From the NCBI RefSeq assembly GCF_000471625.1, contig NZ_AUSW01000015.1, forward strand, positions 243,928 to 307,927: DNA of 64,000 nt, read 5' to 3'. The notes below the pieces were generated by a model. The model was not told the origin of the DNA. It saw nothing but the letters and a program-made list of their open reading frames with translations, and made no database searches. Made by a program: the position numbers and the translations under genes. This DNA comes from Psychrobacter aquaticus CMS 56 (GTDB taxonomy: Bacteria > Pseudomonadota > Gammaproteobacteria > Pseudomonadales > Moraxellaceae). This document shows, piece by piece, positions 17,857 to 26,917 of this stretch; position 1 is the first letter of the stretch, and every line of letters starts with the position of its first letter.

Positions 17857-18480
17857 ATGATTGGATTGATTACCGGACAGGTGCAGTATTTGATGGTGCC
17901 GACGGCCTGTATCATGACAGCCTCTGGTGTGGGTTATGATGTTGAGCTGCCACTGCCTTCCTTTTGCCAACTTCACCTTAATGAGCAAGCCAGCATTTGG
18001 ACACATTTTCAAGTTCGTGAAGATGCGCAGTTGCTATATGGTTTTATTGATCGTAAAGAGCGTGATGTCTTTCGTCAATTGATAAAAATCAACGGTGTAG
18101 GGGCAAAAATGGCACTAGCGATGCTGTCAGCGATGTCAGCGGCCGAGCTTAAGATGCATGTTGAGCAAGAGTCAGAAACCGCCTTGACCCGTATTCCGGG
18201 TATTGGTAAAAAAACAGCCCAACGTTTATTGATTGAACTAAAAGACAAGCTTAAAAATATCGAAGTTGATAATACGTCTTTAGAATTAACGCATCAGTCC
18301 GTAGCCGTATCAGACGAAGGTAATATCATCGCTGAGGTAGAGGGTGCATTGATTAGCTTGGGTTATAAAGAAAAAGAAGCCCAGCAAGCCATCAAGGCGG
18401 CGAAAAGTAATGGCGATGTCTTTGCCGATACGCAAGGCTTGTTAAAAGCCACTTTGCAACAGTTTCAAAGTTTTAAGTAG
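17857..18480 (+). CDS. ruvA: Holliday junction DNA helicase subunit RuvA
   Basis: RuvA binds the four-way junction as a tetramer and loads the RuvB motor. I choose the ATG at 17857 (MIGLITGQVQYL), the usual RuvA N-terminus; a GTG lies one codon earlier. GAGG is about 10 nt upstream. The OB-fold domain comes first, then two helix-hairpin-helix motifs: INGVGAKMALAMLSAMS and IPGIGKKTAQRLLIELKDK. The C-terminal RuvB-contact domain (ALISLGYKEKEAQQAIKAA) is complete. A terminator lies between ruvA and ruvB. Confidence 0.96.
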   Translation: MIGLITGQVQYLMVPTACIMTASGVGYDVELPLPSFCQLHLNEQASIWTHFQVREDAQLLYGFIDRKERDVFRQLIKINGVGAKMALAMLSAMSAAELKMHVEQESETALTRIPGIGKKTAQRLLIELKDKLKNIEVDNTSLELTHQSVAVSDEGNIIAEVEGALISLGYKEKEAQQAIKAAKSNGDVFADTQGLLKATLQQFQSFK

Positions 18481-18510
18481 CAGTATTTTTATACAATAAT
18501 AGCAATTAAG

Positions 18511-18540
18511 AACAAGCGACATTATATGTCGCTTGTTTTT
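18511..18540 (+). terminator. Terminator between ruvA and ruvB
   Basis: AACAAGCGACA pairs with TGTCGCTTGTT around a 5-nt loop and is followed by T residues. Its presence suggests that ruvB has its own promoter or depends on read-through. Confidence 0.8.
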
Positions 18541-18638
18541 GTTTTGCCGCAAGCTTTATGATGTTTTGCATGACTTATGCGTGACGTTTGGTTATGCTAT
18601 TTAGTATTCAATTTTTTAATATAATGATAAAACTTATG

Positions 18639-19619
18639 ATGCAAGATCGTTTAATTAATCCGCTAGAAGGAGCAAGTGATGCGCCAGATGCCAATATCCG
18701 ACCGGCATTATTAGCAGAATATATTGGTCAGCCAGTTGTGCGTGAGCAGATGGAGGTGTTCATTGGTGCAGCACGCGGCCGTGAGGAAGCGCTGGATCAT
18801 ACCTTGATATTTGGGCCGCCGGGTTTGGGTAAAACGACACTTGCCAATATTATTGCTCGTGAAATGGGTGGTAATCTGCGCTCAACGTCGGGTCCTGTTC
18901 TTGAGCGTCCCGGCGATTTGGCAGCGATGCTGACCAATTTAGAAGCGGGAGATGTGCTCTTTATCGATGAAATTCATCGTTTAAGCTCGGTTATTGAAGA
19001 GATACTGTATCCAGCCATGGAAGATTTCCAGCTGGATATTATGATTGGTGAAGGGCCTGCCGCGCGTTCTATTAAGCTTGACCTGCCGCCATTTACTTTG
19101 GTTGCGGCAACGACAAGGGCAGGGTTACTAACGTCGCCGTTGCGTGATCGTTTTGGTATTGTTCAGCGGCTTGAGTTTTATAATATTGCTGATCTGACCA
19201 CGATTGTCAGCCGAGCCGCCCGCTTGATGCGGGTACCAATGAGCGAGGACGGTGCGGTGGAGATTGCCCGCCGTGCTCGTGGTACGCCAAGGATTGCCAA
19301 TCGTTTATTACGCCGTGTACGTGATTATGCCGAAGTCAGAGGTGATGGCAGTATCAACGGTGCAATTGCTGGTAGTGCGTTAGACATGCTGGCAGTCGAT
19401 AGACGTGGTCTCGATCACTTGGACAGACGCTACATTGAAATACTGCAAGAGCGTTTTGATGGGGGTCCGGCAGGCGTTGAAGCGGTCGCCGCTGCGATGG
19501 CCGAAGATCGCGGGACACTTGAAGACGTGATTGAGCCGTATCTTATTCAGCAAGGTTATGTGCTTCGTACGGCTCGCGGTCGTGTATTGACCCAAATGGC
19601 GATTGATCAAATGTTATAA
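18639..19619 (+). CDS. ruvB: Holliday junction branch migration ATPase RuvB
   Basis: RuvB is the AAA+ ring motor that drives branch migration with RuvA. I prefer the ATG at 18639 ([11 protein letters not shown]), which matches the family N-terminus; upstream ATGs at 18588, 18624 and 18636 are in frame. Motifs: Walker [16 protein letters not shown], Walker [10 protein letters not shown], sensor 1 [10 protein letters not shown], arginine finger in LRDRFGI, then the C-terminal winged helix ([21 protein letters not shown]). It is complete. Confidence 0.97.
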   Translation: MQDRLINPLEGASDAPDANIRPALLAEYIGQPVVREQMEVFIGAARGREEALDHTLIFGPPGLGKTTLANIIAREMGGNLRSTSGPVLERPGDLAAMLTNLEAGDVLFIDEIHRLSSVIEEILYPAMEDFQLDIMIGEGPAARSIKLDLPPFTLVAATTRAGLLTSPLRDRFGIVQRLEFYNIADLTTIVSRAARLMRVPMSEDGAVEIARRARGTPRIANRLLRRVRDYAEVRGDGSINGAIAGSALDMLAVDRRGLDHLDRRYIEILQERFDGGPAGVEAVAAAMAEDRGTLEDVIEPYLIQQGYVLRTARGRVLTQMAIDQML

Positions 19620-19816
19620 ATTAGAATGGGCTATTCATGCCCATATTAATGCAGAGGGTATTTTGAAAAAGAGTGTTGCTAAAGGTCGTCAAAGCATGGA
19701 TTAATCTGGCCATATCTAGAATGTTTTTTAGCGATAAATTTTTTATGTCCCACTTCGTCCTCTGTATGACGGCATACTCTTATAAAAATAGGGCAGCTAT
19801 AATCATGCTCAGTATG

Positions 19817-21475
19817 TTAAACCAGAATCCGCCAAACAACGAAAACAATAGCCAATAGATAGAAAATCGGTGCCAGCCATCCGACTTGCGTCGCAATCGC
19901 GATGAAGATTGCAAATCCTGCCAGCGCTAGCCAATCACGGCGACGGTCATTGAGCATATCAGCGCGTATTTGTTGTATTTCCCTGAGTTGGCTGTCTTGG
20001 CGCGACCCTTGTGAGGCAAGGCTTTGTAATCCTTGATCTAGCAGTTTGGGAATATCGGTAGTTGATAATAAGATCTCTGGCAGTTGTGCCCGTAGCTGCT
20101 GCAAATTACGCATAGGATCTAGCTGCTCTTTGATCCAACTACTCAAAATAGGCTTGGCAAGTGACCAAATATCGAGGTCAGGATACAGATCGCGACCTAG
20201 TCCTTCGACATGCACTAAGGTTTTAAGCAATAGCATTAATTGCGGTGGAATACTCATATGGTGGCGACGCGCAATATCCAAAATCTGCATCAAGACACCC
20301 GCAAAATCGATGTCGTTAATGGATTTTTGAAGCATTGGACCGACTGTGCGTTTCATATCGCGCATCAACGCGTGTTTGTCAGTATTTGGTGGTATCCATC
20401 CCGCACGGCTCACAATATCAACCATCGCAGTGAAGTTATTATTCATAACAGCCAAGAGCATGCGCGCTACAATAAGCTGATCGTCTTTAGATAGCGTACC
20501 CATGATGGCGCAGTCAAGACCGATATAGCGCGGCTCATAGCCTAAGTCCATCGCTACCATGTCAACATTCAACGTTTTTACAGGGGGCGTCTCTACAAAG
20601 ACATTGCCCGGATGCATGTCGGCGTGAAAGAAGTTGTCACGAAAGACTTGAGTAAAAAATATCGTTAGCCCTTTTTCTGCCAATGCTGCACGGTCATAGC
20701 CAAGTTTATCGAATATCTCCACTTGTGAGATCGGAACGCCTTGAATACGCTCCATCACCATTACGTTCTTGGCCGCATCATAGACTTCCGGTACATACAT
20801 CAATGCAGAGCCTAAAAAATTGTTGCGCATTTGCGTGGTATTGTCCGCTTCAAGGGTCAAATCCAGCTCATTGAGCATCACTTGGCGATAGTCTTCGACA
20901 ATATCGATGATGCGTATGGCGCGCGCTGCTTCAATACGAGCAGATGCCCAATTGGCTAACTCACGTAATAGCTCAAAGTCAGCAACGATGGTAGTGCGAA
21001 TATTGGGACGTACTACCTTTATCACCACTTCACGGCCATCATGAAGGGCTGCGGTGTGCACCTGAGCAATTGAGGCCGCCGCTAAGGGCTTAACATCGAA
21101 GCGTGCAAATAACGTACCGATTGACTGACCAAGACCGTGTTTAGGATCTTGTATTTGCGCAATGGCGACATTAGAGTCAAAAGGCTTAACTTTGTCTTGT
21201 AGTTGAACCAATTGGGCAATAATTTCAGGTGGTACCAAATCGCGACGCGTAGAGAGCAGTTGTCCCAGTTTCAAAAACAGCGTACCCATGTCCTCGAGTG
21301 CATATTTGATGGCGTTTGGTTGATGCTTTTTGCCCCACGCTGCTGGATGCAAGCGGATCATGCGCGCTAAAGGTTGCAGTTGCGGCGCTTCCTCGATAGA
21401 GAGGTGCGTGTCAATTCGGTAGGTTGCGGCGATACGCCAAAGCTCAAGTAAACGGGCGCGATGAGATAATAGCAT
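19817..21475 (-). CDS. ubiB: UbiB family atypical kinase, ubiquinone biosynthesis
   Basis: UbiB is an ADCK/Coq8-like ATPase needed for ubiquinone synthesis at the membrane. The 552-residue protein has the family KxGQ motif (FLKLGQLLSTRRDLVP, KLGQ at about 69-72), the Ala-rich loop PLAAASIAQVHTA, the catalytic Lys in EVVIKVVRP, the HADMHPGNVFV catalytic loop and a DLG-type metal motif (AMDLGYEP). Two C-terminal hydrophobic segments (DWLALAGFAIFIAIATQVGW and IFYLLAIVFVVWRIL) anchor it in the membrane. It is last in the minus-strand cluster ubiE-ubiJ-ubiB, the normal gammaproteobacterial order. Confidence 0.95.
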   Translation of the reverse strand: MLLSHRARLLELWRIAATYRIDTHLSIEEAPQLQPLARMIRLHPAAWGKKHQPNAIKYALEDMGTLFLKLGQLLSTRRDLVPPEIIAQLVQLQDKVKPFDSNVAIAQIQDPKHGLGQSIGTLFARFDVKPLAAASIAQVHTAALHDGREVVIKVVRPNIRTTIVADFELLRELANWASARIEAARAIRIIDIVEDYRQVMLNELDLTLEADNTTQMRNNFLGSALMYVPEVYDAAKNVMVMERIQGVPISQVEIFDKLGYDRAALAEKGLTIFFTQVFRDNFFHADMHPGNVFVETPPVKTLNVDMVAMDLGYEPRYIGLDCAIMGTLSKDDQLIVARMLLAVMNNNFTAMVDIVSRAGWIPPNTDKHALMRDMKRTVGPMLQKSINDIDFAGVLMQILDIARRHHMSIPPQLMLLLKTLVHVEGLGRDLYPDLDIWSLAKPILSSWIKEQLDPMRNLQQLRAQLPEILLSTTDIPKLLDQGLQSLASQGSRQDSQLREIQQIRADMLNDRRRDWLALAGFAIFIAIATQVGWLAPIFYLLAIVFVVWRILV

Positions 21476-21573
21476 AAGGTCTGGGTACTCTAAATAAAGT
21501 CGGACATAGGACAGAGCGGTGCGTATTTATAGATAATTTTACTCGATAATCGATAACCGTTAAAGATTGTTGA

Positions 21574-22311
21574 TTAACGGTTATTGATTAAGCGAGCTTG
21601 CTCATCTTTGATAGCAGCCAGTCTGGCTTCTTCACGTTCGATATCAGTGCGAAGTTTTAACAGTTGCTGTTTGAGATCATTAACTTCTGCCGCATCCACA
21701 GGGTCGGGTACACTATTACCCGTTACATCATTGGCCCAGTCACTGACGTCGTCAAATGCACGTTTGGCACTGTATCGCCAGCTGCCTTTGAGCTGCAATA
21801 TGAGTAGATGCAACTGACTCGCCATAGGCTTACCAATCAATGGCTCAAGCTGACCCGCGACATCTGGATCAAAGCCTGCCACCAGTTGTTTAAGTTGCAT
21901 TAGCACTTTATAGTCACCCGCGATCGGTAAGTTACCTTCCGCGCCGCGTATAAGGTTAAGCAGTTGGGCTGGATTGTCTACAGTGATGACACAGTCTGGA
22001 CGGCTATGACCAATGCGTGAGCGTTCCATACTGGCTTTTTGGCGCTCATCCATGTGGCCGCTTGGCTCAAATACGCTATCGGTAGTCACCGGCTCAAACC
22101 GCAAACGCTCATGGGTGAACAGTATATCCAAGTTCAACTCAGGCATCGCCATATTCAGTCGTAACACTTTGCCTGCGAGTGGTGCAAGACCAGCTTTGGT
22201 AATTTCATCACTAGCAATAGCAAAGTTAATCAGCTTTTCGGCACCAGCCAAGAGTAAGACAGTCAGCATAAGGCTCTCGCATATATAGTTGAGCGCCTTT
22301 AACAAGCGCAT
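21574..22311 (-). CDS. ubiJ: UbiJ, SCP2-domain ubiquinone biosynthesis accessory factor
   Basis: UbiJ binds lipid through an SCP2 domain and organises the cytosolic Ubi metabolon with UbiK. The 245-residue protein begins with a short hydrophobic stretch, then an SCP2-like beta/alpha domain (about 30-165) including PDCVITVDNPAQLLNLIRG and IAGDYKVLMQLKQL. It ends in a coiled coil (DLKQQLLKLRTDIEREEARLA), as in UbiJ. It sits between ubiE (55 bp) and ubiB (98 bp) on the same strand, which supports the assignment more than the weakly conserved sequence itself. Confidence 0.9.
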   Translation of the reverse strand: MRLLKALNYICESLMLTVLLLAGAEKLINFAIASDEITKAGLAPLAGKVLRLNMAMPELNLDILFTHERLRFEPVTTDSVFEPSGHMDERQKASMERSRIGHSRPDCVITVDNPAQLLNLIRGAEGNLPIAGDYKVLMQLKQLVAGFDPDVAGQLEPLIGKPMASQLHLLILQLKGSWRYSAKRAFDDVSDWANDVTGNSVPDPVDAAEVNDLKQQLLKLRTDIEREEARLAAIKDEQARLINNR

Positions 22312-22366
22312 CGTTTATTAGGGACAATGTTTACGACAAATCGGCACTATTGATCTTATATTAGCC

Positions 22367-23557
22367 TTAAGCTTTAAAACCACGATGTACGGCGACGATA
22401 CCAGCGGTCAGATTATGATAATCGCAGTTTTCAAAACCCGCTTGTTGCATCATTTGTTTTAGCGTTTGTTGATCTGGGTGCATACGAATCGATTCAGCCA
22501 GATATTGATAACTTTCAGCATCATTGGCAATCAGCTTACCCATGATCGGTAATGCGGTAAATGAGTATAAGTCATAAGCTTTCGATAATGGCTCAAAGAC
22601 AGGTTTTGAGAATTCCAAAATCAACAGACGACCGCCTGGCTTAAGCACACGGTACATGGCTTTTAGGGCCGCATCTTTGTCGGTGACATTACGTAAACCA
22701 AAGCTAATGGTGACCAAATCAAAGCTTTCATCATCAAAGGGCGCTAATGTCTCAGCGTTTGCTAATACAAAATCAACGTTATTACAGCCAGCATTGATAA
22801 GGCGCTCACGGCCGACTTCTAGCATGGCGGCGTTGATGTCTGATAGCACCACGTGGCCGTTTCTGCCGACTTCACGGCTAAAGACTTTGGCCAAATCCCC
22901 TGTGCCACCAGCGATATCGAGCACATGTTGACCAGAACGTACGCCTGATAGACTAATGGCATAGCGTTTCCATAAACGATGAATACCAAAAGACATCAAG
23001 TCGTTCATGATGTCGTATTTTTTAGCGACGGATGTAAAAACGTCAGCCACACGTGCTTGTTTTTCAGCTTTGTTGACCGTTTTATAACCGAAATGCGTTT
23101 CTTCATTGCCATCCGTGTCCGGCGTATGCGGGTTATTGATGTCATCACGCTGATTGAAAAGGGTCGTTTTTTTGGTCTGTATAGTTGCTTGTCCAGTGGC
23201 ATTGTGTAAGCTGTTGCTGATGCCATTATTTATATTATTATTTACATTGCTATCTACAGTATTATTGGTGCTATTGGCAGTGTTGTGACTTGTATTGTTA
23301 ACTGGCATAGTGGTTTGTTGACCTTGTGGCGTTCCAGTGGGTAGATCTTGGACTTGCGTAAAGTCGTTAGTGCGATTACTACTATCTTTTGTTAGTTTCT
23401 CGGACACAACTGTATTAGGTATTTGGTTTTGACGCACTTGGGCACTGATATTTTGGCTGTGGGCAATACTATCTTTGACCAATTTATCCTGTAAATGACC
23501 GTTGCTAGTAGTCTGTTGGTCGAGATGAGCGTTATTATTATTTGCAGTATCGGTCAT
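22367..23557 (-). CDS. ubiE: Ubiquinone/menaquinone methyltransferase UbiE with a 150-residue N-terminal extension
   Basis: UbiE is the SAM-dependent C-methyltransferase of ubiquinone (and menaquinone) synthesis. The core begins near residue 151 ([14 protein letters not shown]) and shows [18 protein letters not shown], the SAM motif [15 protein letters not shown] and [17 protein letters not shown]. Ahead of it lie about 150 residues rich in Asn, Thr, Gln and Ser, with runs such as [15 protein letters not shown]; usual UbiE is about 250 residues. The start at 23557 has AGGAT 7-8 nt upstream, and no start codon lies near the core, so the extension is probably translated. It looks disordered; function unknown. 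It heads the ubiE-ubiJ-ubiB cluster. Confidence 0.95.
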   Translation of the reverse strand: MTDTANNNNAHLDQQTTSNGHLQDKLVKDSIAHSQNISAQVRQNQIPNTVVSEKLTKDSSNRTNDFTQVQDLPTGTPQGQQTTMPVNNTSHNTANSTNNTVDSNVNNNINNGISNSLHNATGQATIQTKKTTLFNQRDDINNPHTPDTDGNEETHFGYKTVNKAEKQARVADVFTSVAKKYDIMNDLMSFGIHRLWKRYAISLSGVRSGQHVLDIAGGTGDLAKVFSREVGRNGHVVLSDINAAMLEVGRERLINAGCNNVDFVLANAETLAPFDDESFDLVTISFGLRNVTDKDAALKAMYRVLKPGGRLLILEFSKPVFEPLSKAYDLYSFTALPIMGKLIANDAESYQYLAESIRMHPDQQTLKQMMQQAGFENCDYHNLTAGIVAVHRGFKA

Positions 23558-23641
23558 AGTATTATCCTATTATTTATTTTTGCGGTTGTCTTTTTGCGAC
23601 ACATAAAGTGGCCGTTGTAGTAGCTAAACAAACCATCAGCC

Positions 23642-24355
23642 TTATGATACACCAAACGCTACTGGCTTACCGCCATTATCCGTATCATGAACTTGGTCAA
23701 TAATTTCAAGCTCACGCTCACAAAACGGTTCAATAAAGCTGCTTACACTTTTAAGAGGTTTCATGGCTTTAAAGCCTGCATCAATAAAATCATAAAGAGG
23801 CTGAAAGTTATAACGATAGGCGGTGCCTTTAGCTAAACCAAAAGCTTTTTTGAGCATAAATGAGTTTAAGTGTTTGTCAGTGCGATAGCAGACTTCTTTT
23901 AGGTTATTAATCTGTACGCGGCGCTCCTCTGCTTCATCAACAGCGAGATAGGCAGCTAGCATGTTTTCTTCATTAACGGGTAAATCTTGAGCAAGTAGCC
24001 ATTTTGCTAAATGTAAGTCTAGCTCAATCGCTAAAATTGCCGCTTGGATGCCCATACTACCAGCTTCTAAGGCTGATTCTTTAGCGAGACGTTCAAGTTT
24101 TTTCGCTTTTGGGAGAATGCGTTCTAACTGTTCGGCCAACACCTTAAACTCTTCACCACCATACAGTTGTGTCAGAAAATAGTCTGCCATCAGCTTATTT
24201 TTTGGTTGTTCGAATAAGTCACTATGAGTACGTTTGAGTCGTGATTGTTGCCATGCTTGAACCTCATTGAGTTTGGTGTTTAGTGCAGCATCTTGATGAT
24301 GTGGTAGCGCCCAAAAACGTATCAAATGCTGTTGTAAATCGGCTAAAGCAGACAT
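23642..24355 (-). CDS. FFLEELY-motif-like hypothetical protein
   Basis: A 237-residue, mainly alpha-helical soluble protein with no signal peptide. It contains ADYFLTQLYGGEEF near residue 55, which resembles the motif naming a conserved family of uncharacterised gammaproteobacterial proteins (FFLEELY-motif proteins). There are no evident catalytic motifs. It starts 85 bp before ubiE on the same strand, so it may be the first gene of the ubi cluster transcript. The family link is from memory of the motif and is moderate. Confidence 0.6.
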   Translation of the reverse strand: MSALADLQQHLIRFWALPHHQDAALNTKLNEVQAWQQSRLKRTHSDLFEQPKNKLMADYFLTQLYGGEEFKVLAEQLERILPKAKKLERLAKESALEAGSMGIQAAILAIELDLHLAKWLLAQDLPVNEENMLAAYLAVDEAEERRVQINNLKEVCYRTDKHLNSFMLKKAFGLAKGTAYRYNFQPLYDFIDAGFKAMKPLKSVSSFIEPFCERELEIIDQVHDTDNGGKPVAFGVS

Positions 24356-24602
24356 GGTAAAAATCCTCTATAAAAGTAAAAGTTGTGACTGAATCAAAAG
24401 TCAGCCGACCAAAGTAGTGCTGAGCGTTAGGCTTCTATTTATGTTTAATCATATATCTCAAAGCGTGCCTCTCAGATTGTGAATACCTTAAAAGAAAATA
24501 AAGCAGAATACAAACGTCAAACTGTTACATAGCAGCGTTATTTACTCAATGAGGCGAATGCTATGATTGAGCTGGTAAGTTTTCAATTATAAGAGGAGTC
24601 CA

Positions 24603-26300
24603 ATGATGAGCAAAAAGAACAATACGACGGAACCAGCAGCCCCGCAAGCAGTCAGTGCACAGTTTAGCCAACACATTATAGATGAGCGATTAACGCCCAA
24701 TCCTATCAGTCAGTTTTCTATGGACAAAGATGCGCTGAGATTGGCACTGGTCACTGCCCAATATGCGTTGCGCGCCACGCGCCAACAGACGCCGCCCACT
24801 ACCAACAAACCCACAGGACTGTTGGTGCTCATCAATGGCATGGAGCAGGCAGGCAAGGGCACAGCCGTCAAACAACTGCGTCAATGGGTAGATCCTCGGC
24901 TTTTAAAAGTTGAGGCGATCATTGGTGATTGTCCATTGGATTATCAGCCGATTTGGCAAACACATACCAAGGTTATGCCGCGTCATGGTGATGTTATGGT
25001 GTACTTTGGCAACTGGTATGCTGATTTGCTTTATAACGTCATGCGTATGGCAACGTTAGATAGTGAAGAAGACAATAAGCCGGCAGAAGATAAACAGTCA
25101 AAAAACGACAGTGGTGAAGACGTCAGCAACCTTACTATTGCAACATGGCAAGACTATTTGCAGCAGCAACTTATTAGGCTAAAAGAGTTTGAAAAAGATC
25201 TCGTCTCCAATCAAACCAGATTACTAAAATGTTGGTTTCATGTCGATATTGATACACTACAAGCGCGGCTAAATGACAGCGAAGCAGATCCACAGTTTTT
25301 GTATCAAATTGATTGGAATAGCAAAAAAGTCATCGAGACATTTAATGACGTGGCAGTGACTCTGCTACGTCAACAGGAAGATTGGATCATCATTAATGGC
25401 GAAGACAAGTCGCAAGCTGCCGAACAGTTTTGTCACGAAGTACTGCACGCCATGCAAACCGCGTTAGTGAGTAGTAAAACAACGGCTGATAAATCTGCCA
25501 AAAATGAGCCACAGTCTGTGAAATCTGCTATTGATAAATCGCCGGATCAAACAATCGAACTCAAAAAATTCGAAGCTGTCAAAATACCTAAGTGCCTGAA
25601 AAATATCGATGATTCAGAGATAGATAAGTCTGACTATTGTACAGCGCTGGCAGAAAAACAAACTCGCCTCGCTGAACTCCTACGTGCACGCCAAGGTCGT
25701 CATATTGTTTTCGCATTTGAAGGAATGGATGCTGCTGGCAAGGGCGGCGCGATCAAAAGATTGGTTGCGCCTCTCGACCCACGGGAGTATCAAATTTATA
25801 ATATCGGCGCGCCGATGTTATACGAAGCGCAGCACCCCTATCTGTGGCGTTTTTGGACAAAATTGCCCAATGAACAAAGAAATCGCGTTAGCCGCATCGC
25901 TATTTTTGATCGTACGTGGTATGGGCGGGTGTTGGTTGAGCGTGTTGAAGGATTTGCTGACGATGAGGCATGGCAACGTGCTTATGACGAAATCAATCGC
26001 TTTGAAGCGGATCTAACAGCAGCTGGTACAATAGTCATCAAATACTGGCTGGCTATCGACAAAAAAGAACAGCTGAAACGTTTCAAAGCGCGCGAAGAGA
26101 CCCCGCATAAGCAATTTAAGTTAACTGACGATGATTGGCGCAACCGCGATAAGTGGTCAGATTACGTACAGTCAGCTGCTGACATGCTGGCGCGTACTGA
26201 CACAAAAGCGGCGCCTTGGTGTGTCATAGCAACCAATGAAAAGCGTCAAGCGCGATTAGATATTTTGGATCATGCGATTGAGCAACTATCAGCAGTATAG
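24603..26300 (+). CDS. pap: Polyphosphate:AMP phosphotransferase (tandem PPK2 domains)
   Basis: Pap makes ADP from AMP using polyphosphate as donor. The 565-residue protein contains two PPK2 kinase domains. The first (about 50-290) has the Walker A-like LVLINGMEQAGKGTAVKQL. The second (about 340-560) has FAFEGMDAAGKGGAIKRL, followed by the lid/arginine region and IAIFDRTWYGRVLVERVEGF. Two-domain PPK2 enzymes are the known PAP class, and Acinetobacter Pap is the reference. A charged, low-complexity linker with Lys/Ser/Asp runs joins the domains, and another insertion lies in domain 1. AGAGGAG precedes the ATG. The phosphate transporter gene follows after 617 bp. Confidence 0.92.
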   Translation: MMSKKNNTTEPAAPQAVSAQFSQHIIDERLTPNPISQFSMDKDALRLALVTAQYALRATRQQTPPTTNKPTGLLVLINGMEQAGKGTAVKQLRQWVDPRLLKVEAIIGDCPLDYQPIWQTHTKVMPRHGDVMVYFGNWYADLLYNVMRMATLDSEEDNKPAEDKQSKNDSGEDVSNLTIATWQDYLQQQLIRLKEFEKDLVSNQTRLLKCWFHVDIDTLQARLNDSEADPQFLYQIDWNSKKVIETFNDVAVTLLRQQEDWIIINGEDKSQAAEQFCHEVLHAMQTALVSSKTTADKSAKNEPQSVKSAIDKSPDQTIELKKFEAVKIPKCLKNIDDSEIDKSDYCTALAEKQTRLAELLRARQGRHIVFAFEGMDAAGKGGAIKRLVAPLDPREYQIYNIGAPMLYEAQHPYLWRFWTKLPNEQRNRVSRIAIFDRTWYGRVLVERVEGFADDEAWQRAYDEINRFEADLTAAGTIVIKYWLAIDKKEQLKRFKAREETPHKQFKLTDDDWRNRDKWSDYVQSAADMLARTDTKAAPWCVIATNEKRQARLDILDHAIEQLSAV

Positions 26301-26917
26301 GGAAACTAACATATATTGCGCGTTATAATTTTGTCGCTGTTTATACACTCTCATGAACGGCGTTTAAATTTTAGACGACCTATGAAAATAGAGCGCAATC
26401 GATGGTTGAGTAACCGTATTATCTGAGTTATATGCTCGCAGTTACAAATCTCGCAATATCATCATGCATTATGCGCTTAGATTTAATATAATAGCGCGTC
26501 ATAGATTCTGCTGGCATTTAACTGTACCCAGCAAGCAGAGTATTTTGGTTGTCTGATGCACATGTCTTAACCGTTTTGACCAAGATTTTGACAGTACTCA
26601 TTATTCATATCAAAGATATCACTATAAAAATCTAAGCCGCAAGATGCTGTAATCAGATGATTTGGCAATATTACTTGCGGCTTTGTGATCTATGGAATGA
26701 TGTTTTACCTTATTTAATATCGTCAAGTAAAGCCAAACGTCAAAGCGATAGGGTAGTGCATCAAAACAGTCATTAGAAAACACGCTATTTATAGAGCACG
26801 TTGCGCGTTTTATTCACGTTATCTTAATGTCAAATGCCATAACAAACATTATCGATAGCGACGCAATGCCATCAACCGCATATAATTTCAATCAGCTTAC
26901 GCAGGACGTATCAACGT
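26301..26917. other. Intergenic region between pap and the PiT transporter gene
   Basis: 617 bp without a recognisable gene. It contains a long hairpin in which AAGCCGCAAG at 26634-26643 pairs exactly with CTTGCGGCTT at 26674-26683 over a 30-nt loop, and a TATAAT at 26881-26886 that could be the -10 of the pit promoter. I looked for a Pho box (tandem CTGTCAT) and did not find a convincing one. Confidence 0.5.
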
